From the NCBI GenBank assembly GCA_022432975.1, contig CM039503.1:51811259-51875258 (forward strand): a stretch of 64,000 nucleotides of DNA, written 5' to 3'. This document shows positions 1 through 12,499 of this stretch, in pieces. Each line of letters opens with the position of its first letter. Position 1 is the stretch's first letter. The position numbers and the translations under genes were made by a program. The stretch comes from Begonia masoniana (Eukaryota; Streptophyta; Magnoliopsida; Cucurbitales; Begoniaceae). The notes beneath the pieces were generated by a model. That model searched no databases. It was not told the origin of the DNA and was given only the letters and a program-made list of their open reading frames with translations.

Positions 1-450
1 GCAGAAGCGTTGGCAATGGGCAAATTCGTTATCTGTGCAAACCACCCTTCAAATGAGTTCTTCAAGCAGTTTCCAAATTGCCGAATGTATGACAACGAAG
101 ATGGGTTTGTCAAAGCTACCCGAAAAGTTCTGGCGGAGGAGCCTGAGCAGCTAACCGATGCACATAGACACGAACTCTCGTGGGAGGCTGCAACCGAACG
201 CTTTCTCACGGCAGCCAAACTCGACAACTCACTCAAAACAGAACTCGGAAGTAGTTCTTCGAAGAATTTCATGTCTACTTCGATGACTTTGCAAAGAAAC
301 ATGGAAGATGCATCGGCCTATTTCCATCACGTAGTTTTAGGATATGAAGCACCGCGAAGAATGTTTGGTGCCATCCCCGGAAGCTTGGCGCCAGATGAAG
401 AACAATGTAAAGAGCTGGGGATTGATATGCCTCCAAGAAAGCGAGGTTAG
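1..450 (+). CDS. DGD2: DGD2 copy A, last exon only (5' part outside window)
   Basis: This is the C-terminal exon of digalactosyldiacylglycerol synthase 2, a GT4-family galactosyltransferase of the plastid envelope that adds a second galactose to MGDG. The frame opens with AEALAMGK, continues through HPSNEFFKQFPNC, SWEAATERF and GAIPGSLAPDEE, and ends KRG-TAG at 448-450. It matches exon 4 of the complete gene at 33,582-34,083 from position 33,634 onward. By eye there is one base difference in 450 (GAG here, GAT there, giving Glu to Asp). The first ~50 bases of the exon and the three upstream exons lie before the window, so it cannot be judged from here whether this copy is intact. The family is recognised from conserved DGD1/DGD2 motifs. 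Confidence 0.9.
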   Translation, partial: AEALAMGKFVICANHPSNEFFKQFPNCRMYDNEDGFVKATRKVLAEEPEQLTDAHRHELSWEAATERFLTAAKLDNSLKTELGSSSSKNFMSTSMTLQRNMEDASAYFHHVVLGYEAPRRMFGAIPGSLAPDEEQCKELGIDMPPRKRG

Positions 451-1735
451 ACGTTATAGATTTCTTGACCCATATGAAATTGGCTTGAGTTTCACTTATT
501 AGGTACCACACTACGTGGATTCCAGTGGAAGAAATTTGATTTTTCATTGCCAGAAGGAGAAAACAAGCATTTGAATGGAAGGTAACCTTCCACTACAGCA
601 GATAAAATAAGTTCCCACTGTGCTTAGTTGTTTGCTTTGATAATGTTGATCATTTTGATACAATGAGTTAACACAGTCAATCTATTTATTACATAACTTA
701 ATAAAGTCTGTAAATAAATTAAAATAATATTTGTGATCTTTTAATTTTACACTGTAATTTTGACCATTTTGATATTTTTTTTTTAAAAGGTACGTACTTA
801 GACCAAATTGCAACATGGTTGTTGATAAAACAATCCTATGCAAGAAGGGTGTTAGTTTTCACTGAGTTCACAATTTGAATATTTGTGTTTATTTTTTATA
901 ATTCATTTTCTTATCTTTATTGAAATTTATATCATTTTCTTAAGATGTCTTCTCTATGTTTTGTTGTAAAAAACTACCGAACGATATTTGATTTATTTGA
1001 AAAAAATTTCACATGTGATAATAGAAAATTTTTTGAGATTTTCTAAAATTTGTATTATTTATTATAATATTTTTATAAAATAATAAAATAAAATTACAAT
1101 AAATCGTACATATGTTAAAAAATTACGAAAATTTTCGTATTATCTTCTCATTAAGTAGTGAACATGTGGTAAAAATTTTAACTGAATCTAAGATCGTTTG
1201 GTAATATTTAAATGAGGGTTAATGAAATTGTTGATAGACGGTCAAAATTGATAACAGAATTAAAATACAGGGTTTGGTTTGTCGATTTTTTTTAGTAAAA
1301 TGGGCAAATTGAAAAAAAGTGTATAATACAGGGTTCAAATCAATAATTACCCTTAAAGTATAATTGATGAAATTTACTATAAATTTATACTTTTATCGTA
1401 ACTATAGATCCTCCTTGCAAATTGACTCTTACTTGACTCTTACTGTTAAGTGAGTCACGTAACATGAACATGTATGCGACATCTCTCTTTCAATTGGTTT
1501 GAGGTTTTTTTTTTTTTGACATTAGGAGACATGTGGGCATACGTGTGTATGTCACGTGACTCATTTAACGGCAAAAAAATCAATTTATACACAATGAATT
1601 GCTTAGGGTCAAATTTACTCACAAAATTAGTTACATTTAGGTCGCCAAATACTCATAATTTGAGGGTTTAAAATAGAATTTATCAAATATAAAATGAAAA
1701 ATTATACAAATCAATGATTAAATGATACGTATTAA
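451..1735. other. DGD2-A 3' UTR and AT-rich flank
   Basis: No gene is seen. The stretch is nearly identical to 34,084-35,350 in block B and carries the DGD2 3' UTR, followed by AT-rich spacer. The match stops at about 1,735, where block A lacks roughly 190 bp that block B keeps. Confidence 0.7.
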
Positions 1736-2238
1736 AAACCTTCAATTATTAAAAATAAGCAAAACAACCCCTAGAGGATGGCTCTTCTACTTATAACGGC
1801 CGTCCATTCTAAATTTTTTTTTATCTTTTAGTGAAAAGAGACGACCGGTCCAAGTAGAAGAGTTGGCCTTTTAGACAGGACGGCCGATCTAATTAGACCG
1901 GTCGTCCCTTCTCACTAAACGTCGTCACGGCGGTTTGGCAAAATTAGAAGGGAGAGCCGATCTGATCAGACCGGCCGTCCCTTCTCAAAACTTCATTGAG
2001 TGTTTTTGCAAACCATTCTCAAACTTCATCTTACACTCTTTATTCCGAAATTCCATAGAGCTACTTGAAACAGCATTCATCTCCGTCGCTAATTAAAGTA
2101 GTGATCAAGATATTAAAATGAAAAATATTAAAAAAATAAGGGTTTGTAAAACGTTGAGAGTATTAATCAGGATAATTCCCAGAAAAGAATGTACTGGACA
2201 TTCTTCTTAGACAGAATTACTTTCCAAGTAAGTTCCAG

Positions 2239-4680
2239 TGTGACGACCCCCGACCCGGTCGGGGACGAGGAGCCATCACTCCGGGACATTCCAAAACGGG
2301 GACTATTTTTTTTTATACATTAAACTTTTAAAACATTTACAGAGAGAGAGAAAGTTCTCTGGATTCGAAATCAAACGGGAAAACAGTTAACAGAATCGGA
2401 ACGCAAAATGGGTGATAGAAGAAAAGCCGGAAGTGATGAAAACAAAAGTAAATAAACTGGCAAAAGGCGTTGACGGAAGAAGCAGACATCGAGTGGAATC
2501 GGTAGATGCAAGCAGAAATGATACCGGAAGATTTAGGCAGATGACGTGGCCGGATGATGTGGATGACATCATCGAAAGATGTAGGCAGCAGATGGGATCG
2601 AAATGTGTGATGACGTCATCGGAAGACGTGATGACGTCATCGGCAGATGCAGATAGTAAACGTAATCGGCAGAAGGTGATGACGTCAGCCGGAATATGGA
2701 TGACATCACCGGAAGATGCAGACGGCAGTTGAAATCGGCAGAAGAAAAGCTATGGTGACGTCATCGGGAGATGAATGCAATAAACAGAATCGGCAGGAGC
2801 AGAACCTAAACAGAATTACTGTTTGGCGGTAGATGCAGATACGACAAAAGATGAACAGTGATAACCGGTGGATGTGAACCACAAACAGAATTGAGTTCAC
2901 CGATGGATGTAATAAGACAAAATAGATGACGTCAGACGGTAGATGTAGGCAAAATTCCTACCGGTAGATGTAATCGGAAGGCATAGTTTTTAAAGACAAA
3001 GTTTGACAGCTTTTAACAGGAAGACTTACCAACAGAGAGCAAAAAAACAGAAAACATGAAAGACTCAGATTCTCAAACCAATTCAAAACGTGGTTCTCGA
3101 GCACAACAGAAGGCATAAAAACTTCAAACTTCAGAGACTGATTTAAAAACATAACTTGAACACATGTTTAAAGAAACACGACAGGATTTTCAAGAAAATA
3201 GACTGCATGGATAACTCTAAAACCAGAAGTCCTCCATACACAAGCTAACAGAAAATATTCCAAACAAATTTCAGAATACTTCAAAACATAATTCAACTGT
3301 CAAATACAGAGGTTTTAAACATCAATACAGGTTCCATACATCGTTTTACAAACCACAAAGTAGTACAGAACTGGACCTACATTTCAAATGTTTTAAAACT
3401 TCAAAGATGGTGCAATATTGGACATAACTTCAGAAAACACATTCTCACAAGATTAACTCTTGTCTGACTGCAGCAGCCAAACCCCGTGAGCTCGATCCTC
3501 CAACTACATCAGCTCGTCATTTTGAGGCACAAGGTCCTCATCTGGAGTATCCGTACCTACAACAGGGAGTTCATCATGAGCCTGGAGCTCAGTAAGAACA
3601 TGGAATGCAGTGTGCATATACTATGCATGAACATTTTCAAATACATGAACATTACATTACATTTCACTGGACAGGAAGGTATAAGTGGGAAGAGGAGCTG
3701 ACGCAACAGGAATACATGCCACAACAGGACATAACAGGAGTACATGACAGGATGCCAGTCCTCGTCCACACTTAACCATACATTTCATTACAGGTTTTAT
3801 CTTACTTAACTTCAAACCGTGTGCAGAAAACATTTTTCATGACTTTCAGAGAAAAACGTGTATGCATGAACATTCATAGACAGGCAACAGAATAATAAGC
3901 AGGATATAAAACAGAGCACACTTAACCTAAAACATAACATATGGTTTAACTACCCAACAGAAATCCCGACAACATAAAACTTAGTACCTCCGTATTGTAG
4001 GGCCTTAAGGGCCAAACCTATACTCATGAACTTACCTGTTGCTGCAGAGTTGATAGTCCTGAACGTCTCGAAAATGCTCGAACCTGTACATGCACGTTCA
4101 GAAAATAAACAAGCTGCAAATGCTAACAAATAAGTTAGAAGAATTTGTTCCAAACTCATTCAAACCCTTAGAAAACAAATCGATGTGTTTTCATCCAAAA
4201 ACAGTGAGTTTTACCAAAGTATCACAATCCTTCACTCCAACCAAAACTCACTTTAAACTTGTCCAAACTTCTTAGCATTTAAAAGATGCTTACCCTAGTA
4301 GAAAAATAGAAAGGAGCCGAGGAGATCGAAGTAGCTTCGATGGCTGATTGTCGACTGGAAGAGAGAGTGCCGAGAAGAGAATGGAGAGAGAGCAGAGAAG
4401 TGAAATGAAGAGGGTTTCACGTAGGAGGAGAAACTTAACTTCCTCAACAAGCTGCCATGTGTCAGCTACCCATTGGCTATCTCCCACCAACCATAATTTC
4501 TCCCCAATTTGCCCTTCCAAGCATTTCAAACTTAGTGTTTTGTTAGTTACACATTAGTTAGGTTCTCTCCACACTAAATGCTACAACATTTTACAATGGA
4601 ATTGTTATCGTATTTATGACAATTTAAATCCATACAATAATTCAACAGAATATTACATGGCCAAAATGCCGGGTGTTACA
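2239..4680 (+). mobile_element. Solo LTR (family 1), TSD TCCAG
   Basis: The 2,442-bp insertion starts TGTGACGACCCCC and ends GGGTGTTACA. It is flanked by a perfect 5-bp duplication, TCCAG, at 2,234-2,238 and 4,681-4,685. Block B has the uninterrupted site with a single TCCAG at 36,036-36,040. TG...CA ends, a 5-bp duplication and the absence of any internal coding domain identify a solo LTR. Related LTRs lie at 14,500-15,399 (+), 48,062-52,415 (-) and 58,042-60,770 (-). The 5' third carries TGACGTCA-rich repeats; the 3' part contains a GGGCCTTAAGGGCC palindrome shared with its relatives. Confidence 0.93.
2520..2965 (+). repeat. Imperfect TGACGTCA-rich repeat cluster in LTR
   Basis: Short degenerate repeats of the type GATGACGTCATCGGAAGAT run through this part of the solo LTR. 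Exact TGACGTCA palindromes occur at 2,611, 2,632, 2,680, 2,756 and 2,927. TGACGTCA is a known core for plant bZIP (TGA/C-box) factors. Since this is the 5' (U3-like) part of the LTR, a promoter or enhancer role is plausible but inferred. Around 2,860-2,910 there is a single diverged copy of the unit that is amplified at 49,851-51,935. Confidence 0.6.
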
Positions 4681-5238
4681 TCCAGTCTCCTAGACAGAAC
4701 TTACTTACGCAGTACAATTAAACCACTAAATAAGCGGTACGAGAAAATGATAGCAGATGCATTACTAAACTTCAAAAAATATAATATTAACTTAAATACA
4801 ATTTATATTAAATAGATTACTAAATTTATATTAGAAGGTATATTATTAAATAATGCAATATAATTCAAGTACATAAAATTTACAGATTAAAATACAATGA
4901 AAAAAAGTAATATTAAAAGTTAAAAATAAGATAATATTATATAAAATAAAATACATTAAAAAAATAAAGATACGATAGAAACAAGAAAATCAAATATCAT
5001 AAAAGATATTTTTTAAGTGCATTATAAAAAAAAATTACAAATATTTACAAGAGATAGATTAAAACCTAAAAATATATAAAAAAAAATTATAATTTATAAC
5101 TCGTCGAATTGCCGATTAACCGAAAGCAATATTGCCGGAGGAAGAAAGTATTCGAGAAGAAGAGAGGAGAGAATAGGAGAAATTTTTGGTGTGATTTTGG
5201 ATAAAAGAGGTTGGGGTTTAAATAGGGAGAGAAGGGAC

Positions 5239-5267
5239 AAAGACCCGTGACAAAGTCACGGGTCTTT
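5239..5267. repeat. 13-bp-stem hairpin in TIR element (block A)
   Basis: AAAGACCCGTGAC and its perfect complement are separated by a 3-base AAA loop. The same hairpin occurs at 36,597-36,625 in block B. It lies just inside the right inverted repeat of the DNA element. Confidence 0.7.
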
Positions 5268-5766
5268 ATGCAGCTGGAAGGGACAACGACCAGTGACTTT
5301 AGCCACGGGTCTTGGTTCAACGAGAAGGGACGACCGGTCTGATCAGACCAACCGTCCCTTCTAATTTTGCCAAACTGTAGTGACGGTTTTTTATTGAGAA
5401 GGGATGACTCGTTTAATTAGACCGGCTGTCCCTTCTAAAAGGCCAGTCCTTCTACTGGGACTGGTTATCTCTTCTCACTGAAAAACAAAAAAAATTAGAA
5501 GGGACGGCATGTCCAAGTAGAAGAGCCGTCCTCCCGGGGTTGTTTTGCCTATTTTTTATAGTTGAAGATTTTTTTTCGATGAATAGTAAATTTTTAAATT
5601 TAAAAAAAAAAAAAATCAATAGTCGAGGGTTGAAAAAAAAATAAAATAAAAATATTTGGTTGGTCCGTTGCTCAAGAATGGGAGCCTAATCAATCTAGAG
5701 AGAGGGAGAGAGGGGGAGAGATTTCAACTTTTAGTTCCAGAGCTGAATACAGCAATTTAGGCGGTA

Positions 5767-7789
5767 ATGGAGGAGAAGAAGGATAATCTTGAAGAATTAA
5801 CTGCTCGAACCACTGCTTTTCTTGAGCAGATGGGAGTTTCTGAGTTAGTTGCACATAATTGCAACGACAAGGACTACTATTCCAACCTCGTCCGTGGTCT
5901 CCTCCTCAAGCCCCACCTTCTCCAGCGCGGCCGACTCACCTGCATCCTCCTCGTCAAACCCGTCGTCACTGTAATAAGCCTTTCCTTATCTCTCTCTCTC
6001 TCTCTCTCAACTCTATTGAATCGATTTTTTTTTCTTCTTTTGATGATTTCTGTGAAAAATTCGACTGCTGATTGCTTCCGCCGATTTCATCATTTAGCAA
6101 ATTGAATCAATGAAATATCATTTTATACGTTTTTGGTTTACATGACATTCCCATTTCTCACTTCTTTCGTGTAAGAATCTTTAGGGCATGCATTCGATAG
6201 TAATACTAACAGCTGATCGTTGCTCTGATAAGTTAAGTTCTAAAATTACAGTGCACGAGTTTAGCAAATTTGTTGATATTGAACTGAATGCGGATTACTT
6301 TTTCAATCAGTTCTGCACCAGAATCATCATCAATCTCAGCTAAGATACTTAGAAAGATAAAACTGAAAGAAAGGTATATAACATGACGAGCTAATAACGA
6401 GGTTTCCCTGAAGATTAATCATATCTTGATTATATTTCTTCACGTGTCCTATCACAATTGCAGACACATGTTCAATCTTTCAGTTGAACAATCGAAATGT
6501 GATTGACAGAATCAAAATCAGGTTCATCTATTCTTTTGCTTATATGAACCATAACAAACAGCTCCCCCAGACAAGCTTTCTTCTTTTCTTTGAACTCATA
6601 TGCCTGCCTGATATTTTCTCCGGCTCTACTAACTCAGTTTTCTAGTAAGGTATTAAACCCTTTTCACTACAACTGAATTTTCCAGGCAAACATGAGATAA
6701 GTTAGTTATTGCCATCAACTAACTTGACTCTCTTCATCTGTAAAGTGTCAATCAGTGATTCTATAAAAAGGTGACTCTATTAGACTTAATTGTAATCGTT
6801 GAAGTGTGTAGAAGATGGCTTAAATACACAGGATTGTATTTCCCTCTCCCGATATAGATATGTATATATACGTAGAGAGAGAATCATGTAGACTCGTGTC
6901 ATGAGATTGGGGGCGTGGCCTAATAATATTAGTGACTTATTTTGCCTCGTATCGAAAATGTTTTGGAGGTGTAATGCACTAGTCTTATAAAGTTAATCAA
7001 GATGTGTGTAAACCTACTCAAACGCATAATGACATAGACAAATAAAAAAGGTAATACTACATGACTTTTATATTCTAATCTTACACATTGACATAACGTA
7101 TATGTGTTATTTGTTTATTGGTATAAGTGATTTATTATTTTATTTATTTATACTCTATCATAATCATTTTATTTATAAATGAATAAAGTGTCCGAGTTCA
7201 AATTTAAGAGTGTAGATTGGTATTACTCTAAAAAAGATCATCATTGTTGGTTAAAAAACAGTGCAACAAAATATTTTCTTCGTGAAATTGCAGAACTTCT
7301 ATGGTTCATTACATGGAGGTGCTGTTGCTTCGGTTGCTGAGTTTGTGTCAACCGCTTGTGCTAGAACTGTAGTGAGCGAAGATAAGGAACTTTTTCTTGG
7401 GGAACTGAGCATTTCTTATCTCTCTGGTGCTTTAAAAAATGTGAGTCTTCTTCCATTCACCTATTTTTGGTAGATGACAAAAAGCAATGTTGGAAGGACC
7501 CGTAATGATATGTAATAGGTTCAAGAATCAAGTTTCGATTGTGATGTGCATTTTATGGACATTGTTTGATCGAGTTAGTTTTTCAGCCTATTGGAAGATC
7601 ACATGTGCATCTGACTTTGTTTGTACTATCGTGTTTATGCAACAGGCAGAGGTGGTGGTAGATGCCTCGATTGTGAAAGCTGGAAGAAATTTGACTGTAG
7701 TTGCAGTGGATTTCAAGCTCAAAACTACTGGAAAATTGGTTTATACAGCTCGTTCTACCTTCTACAACACGCCCATCGCAAAGTTATGA
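5767..7789 (+). CDS. Hotdog-fold acyl-CoA thioesterase, copy A (3 exons)
   Basis: Exons are 5,767-5,970, 7,294-7,440 and 7,646-7,789, all phase 0 with GT-AG introns, giving a 164-aa protein. The start MEEKKDNLEELTART is the first ATG of the open frame. The second exon carries LHGGAVASVAE with the HGG motif at residues 75-77, and the third carries the beta strands of a PaaI/ACOT13-like hotdog domain (VVVDASIVKAG, GKLVYTARSTFYN). Such proteins hydrolyse acyl-CoA thioesters; the substrate cannot be told from sequence. There is no clear signal or transit peptide. It is convergent with cpFtsY, whose stop lies about 930 bp downstream. A CT-dinucleotide run follows exon 1. It differs from copy B by one amino acid (VVAVD here, VVSVD there). 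The upstream region is occupied by a DNA element plus a nested solo LTR. Confidence 0.86.
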
Positions 7790-8717
7790 AGCTTCATCCC
7801 TTCTCTTCTTTTCACGTTAATATTATAAAGATGTAGAAAATTAATCTCTACCATCCAGTTTGGCAAGTATGCTGAAAAATTACAATAAGAAATCCAGTTA
7901 GTGTTGTCTCAGGACATGGCACCATGTGTCAGGTCATGTTGTATATATGTACTTTTGATTTTTTAATGTCAATAAGATTGATCTGAATTCTATTTGGTTT
8001 ACGGGTATGACAATATTCCTGTGTCTGATTTGATGCATTGATCTAAATTTTGTTCAGGCTTTAAGTTTGATTATAATGTGATATTCACGTCGGTCTTATT
8101 TTTCTATCAATTTAACATTATATGTTCTTTCGAGTACATACTTATGTCTTATAAAGGATGTAGATAAATAGAGAGAAATTGATTATATTATAGAAGGTTT
8201 TATTTCGTTATTCATTTATTTTGCATCAAAGTGATAGTAGTGATTAAATTTAGTTACCAAATAATGTACTCGTCGAATCATATTCCTATTTGTAGCACAT
8301 AAATACAATGATCTACGCAGAAACTCCAATCTCATGCTAAAATTTTGGAAATCAAGAGAACAAAACTGGGTAACAATGGGATGAACATTTGAAGCAATCA
8401 AACTCAACTGGATGAGTTCAAACTCTCTTTTCTCTAATGGTATATAATCGTCAGCCCAAATCTTGCATCTTTCACCTAAATCCCGGTGGATGATCGATAA
8501 ACTAAACTTGCTTCTTGTTTCAATTCCTAGAGCTAAAGATCCTTTCCTTTTCCAATAAAAGATGTAACTGTACCTATAAGAAAATGTACTCTCTGGAATT
8601 TAAACAAATTGTGCATATATTTTGAGGAAATAGACAGTGTCTGCTGGGATCGGGGAGAAGAGTTTTCCAAAAATAAGCTCGAGTTATGTGCTTGGGGTCA
8701 ATACCTTCTCTTTCACA

Positions 8718-11700
8718 TTAGGCGAAAATGGCAGAGACAAAAGCCTCTGCATCGAACGGTTGAAGATCTTCTAAACCTTCTCCGACACCCACAAATTTTA
8801 CTGGGATCCCGAGTTCATTGACCACACTCACCTGCAAGAACATAAGTTTAACTAAAAGAGCAGCGTAGACAGCACGAGACTCTTAACAATAATATCGAAA
8901 ATGACATCTCACAAAAATTGAAGGGCATACCACACAGCCGCCTCTAGCAGAACCATCTAGTTTTGTCAGAATCAAACCAGTAATTCCAACCACCTGTTTT
9001 ATAGGCTAAATTTTTCAATGTATCTGAGTGAAAATTAACTGGTTAACTGAAAAAGAATGACATGTTTTAGATAAATTAGTGAATCGTGTAATTCAGAAAT
9101 GCAATTCTAACTTCTTTCAAAGCAAGTCATACAATGCTTAGCCTTTCCTTTTCAGTGAATTATTGCAGTTAATTGACGTAAACATTTCCGATAGCTTACA
9201 TCATTGAATTCTTTTGCTTGTGGTAGCATATTCAAACCAGTAGTCCCATCTAGAACTAGCAGCAGCTCCTGTATTGATCATTAAATTGTTTACACATGTA
9301 CTACATTAAAGGTTAGAAAATGAAAACGGGAGACTTCGATTGAGAGATTTGATTAGATATAAAAGAAAAATTATGCAATCCATTTTTGTTGGGAGATAAA
9401 CATGCAACAAAGAAGAGTAGCACAAGCCAGCATTATCGGGTATCATAAAGTGATCTTCATTGTAATTAACTACTTAGTCGTGTCCAATCAGATTGATAGC
9501 GACATAGTCAATAAATGCTGTATAAAAAGAACTCTAGCGGCGGTTGCGACTGCAAAACTTCTTTTCCTAAAATATAAAGAAAGATAAATCAAGAAACAAT
9601 ACCATTTCTATGAAATGTCAACACGCCCCAACAGAATATTATGAGAAACTTTAGTGAGTTATTCATTCATATACCATTTGATAGAGAAAGCTTCATTTGG
9701 TTAATGATGGTAATATTCCCAAATAGTTTAGCTTACATTAGGTGCACCTGGAACAACTTTTCCCACAGCTTTCTTACAAGCAATCAACTCCTCCATTAAA
9801 CTGTAATTAGTATGCAGACCTGACAACACATTTGAAAAATTATGGGCATGTTGAACCTTTAAAAGTACATGAAAAGATTATTAGAAGTTTGTTATTTGAA
9901 ATTTGTACTCACGTCCAGACGTATCGCACAAAACCACATCAAAGCCTTGCTCTTTTCCTCTTTTAACTGCCTGGGAGAGGACTATGGATATACTTTAAGA
10001 TGATAGGTTAGTATTCAAAAAACTTGTACCCCACTAAATTTTTTCAGAAAGAATGGTGGCGAAGGAAACTACTCGAATGTCCATTAACAATGTAGATCCA
10101 AACAATTTGCAAACCTGATGATGCTTTGGCCTTCTCTGTCTCAGCCACAACAATCTCACAGCCAGTTCTCTCTGCCCATATCTCCAGCTGATCACTAGCT
10201 GCTGCCCTAAATGTGTCACCTGCTGCCATCAATATCTGGAACATTAGCAGAGTGTGAGAAACTATTGCCAACAATATTCCTCTTGATAGTTGTTAACGCT
10301 TGGAAAACAAGAATATATGGCTGAAGAAGTGAATCAAAACTCCATCATAAAACTTCTATTCAAATTTTGACCTAAGTTGATTATAGCATTGAGACAACCA
10401 AATAAATTCGCATTCAAGGATTATATGAATAAACTTCTATTCGGCGTAGTAAAGAAGGGGAATAGAGCAATAGCATTTAACCTTCGCTCCTTCACCTTTT
10501 AATCTGTAAGCAAGTTTTCCTGCGCAAACACCAAGTACATCATTTTTTTAAATCTCATAAACTCTGACATAGTACTTACATGTCATTTACTATTGATAGA
10601 ATTATTACGGTATAATATAAATATTTAAAATAATAAATTATATGGCTTTATGAGTAAATGACACATGTGCATCATATAAAAACATGAGATTAAAGTTGAA
10701 ATGTAGCGTTATTTACTAGAAATAAAATTTGTAACTTTTTGATATTTGGAAGAGAATTTCAGAAGGCTTATAATTTTTGATTTGTGAAAACTAGTGCTTG
10801 ATTGTGCCAATGTTTTCTCAAAAATACTCTGAAACATGCATTTTGAGAAGAGATTTTGTAACCACCTTAATTCATTGGCCTTACCAAGTGATGTCGTCTT
10901 TCCACCTCCATTCACACCAACTATCATAACGACCGCTGGCTTTCTAAAGGCATAACAAACATATAAACAAAAAATGAGAACTGTTTACAAAGAAATTTCT
11001 ATGCATGCAAACACAAGCCTAATAGGATGCCCACAAACGAAAATAAGCCAAACCTGAATCCAAGTTGAAGCTCAGTTTTGGTGCCTTTCTTGGTTAACAG
11101 TTCTAATACATTGTTCTTCAGTGCATCCTAAAATCATAATGATAAACCAAGATCAGATTTTCTATCACATAACTTGCAGATAATTCAAATACTAAAAATA
11201 AAGAAAGAAAGCAAATCTGACATATCAATAGTTTCTTTACTACTTTAACAGCGGAGCAAAGCAATCACGAGTCCTAGTTATATGTTCTTCAATACTTGCA
11301 ACAATATACATTTTTTCAATAAAAATGAGAACACGAGCCGTGTAGACATTTTCGACGAGTGGAAAAAAACATTAAGATTGTCCTTTTCGTTTCTTTTCAC
11401 TCAGTTTTCTGAGCTACCGAATAGATGAGACTCCTCCTACAGACAAAAACAACAGCATAAATACCTTTATATCACTGCCGGATTTAAGTTTCCCTGCCAA
11501 TATATCTTCCCGTAAGCTCTCCACAATCTTGACTGTGATCTTTGGCCCAAAGTCAGAGACTAAAAGCGCCTACAAATTCCAAGATAGCATCAATCACCAT
11601 TGAATGAGATTTCCAGAAATCGAGACCAGTTTTTCAGTTGATAACAGAAATGTTTTTTCCTAAAAGATGAATCTATGGACCAAAATTTTCAAAGAAATTC

Positions 11701-12499
11701 ACTGTACCTCAATAGATTGCTTGTAGGAAACACATGAATACAATATCTTATATTCATTGGTAGGAGGTTTTTCTTAATAGTTTTGGATACCCTCTTCTGG
11801 CAAGCCAATTGTAAAGTTTGAGTTGCACCCAATGCAGGTGTCACAATTGCAGCAAAGCTGGCCACTAAATGGGCACAATTGGCACCCATTTGGGACAACT
11901 GTAGCCGAGTGTCGTGGTTTTAGAATCACTCCTGACACTCTCTCTGCAAGCCCATTTTGAGATGTGGCTTTTATATATGAGAATTTAGATGAAAAGTGAC
12001 GTCACTCTTCAATTCACATTCTGGAAACATGACGACTATACAAAATACAATACAAGGAAGAAATTCCAGATTTTCGAGTTAAAAAACTTCTTTAGCGTGA
12101 CTTACTTTGTGAGGAAAAGAAGAAGAAGAAGAAATAAGAAACGAGAAGCAAAACGAATAAGAGAGAAAGTGAAAAAAAGAGAAAACAAACCTCTTCAAGT
12201 TCATCGAGGACCTTATCCGTATCAGCGAGATTCCAATAGAGCAATAGCTCATCAATTACAGCAAGATTATCACGAGTTTTTGAGAAACCGGAGAAGATCT
12301 TCTCCACATCGCTCTTGGCTTTCTCCTTCAGCAACCTACCAAGGCGCGTGAATAATCCAGGCTGGCCAGTGGAACATCTGAAACGGGAATTGCAGAGCCT
12401 TGGAGGTAATAAATGGGCGGGTTGAGTGCTAGGTAGGAATGCGCGCGGAGACCAAGGTTTTGAGATGAGGGGAAGGTGAGACAGTGGAGAAGACGCCAT
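8718..12499 (-). CDS. CPFTSY: Chloroplast SRP receptor cpFtsY, copy A (11 exons)
   Basis: cpFtsY is the plastid SRP receptor GTPase that docks cpSRP54/cpSRP43-bound light-harvesting proteins at the thylakoid Alb3 insertase. Exons (high to low) are 12,499-12,191, 11,569-11,465, 11,127-11,054, 10,943-10,885, 10,519-10,482, 10,235-10,115, 9,981-9,913, 9,819-9,737, 9,268-9,200, 8,993-8,931 and 8,831-8,718. They total 1,104 bp, 367 aa plus stop, close to the usual length. Every intron is GT-AG and all phases join. Residues 1 to about 40 form a Ser/Pro/Arg-rich transit peptide. The N domain follows ([18 protein letters not shown]), then the P-loop [13 protein letters not shown] (172-184), [19 protein letters not shown] (255-259), TKLD (319-322) and a final [12 protein letters not shown]. 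No break is seen, so it looks functional. A GA-repeat lies just upstream of the ATG. Confidence 0.93.

Larger units (their letters stand above)
1736..5631. mobile_element. Long-inverted-repeat DNA element, block A copy (left tip deleted, solo LTR inside)
   Basis: The segments at about 1,740-2,000 and 5,290-5,631 are inverted copies of each other. They are rich in GACCGGCCGTCCCTTCT-type words, and the right end reads ...AGTCGAGGGTT. Compared with block B (35,478-36,941), the outermost left tip is missing and a 2,442-bp solo LTR has inserted in the middle. No transposase is seen, so this is a non-autonomous TIR or fold-back element. A MULE-type assignment is possible but not shown. Its right end lies about 135 bp upstream of the thioesterase start codon. 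Confidence 0.7.

Noticed and set aside
9972..10114. A missing 11-base microexon in cpFtsY (VLSQ)
   Set aside because: On rereading, exon 7 begins earlier, after ...CCATAG, and supplies VLSQ directly; all phases then join.
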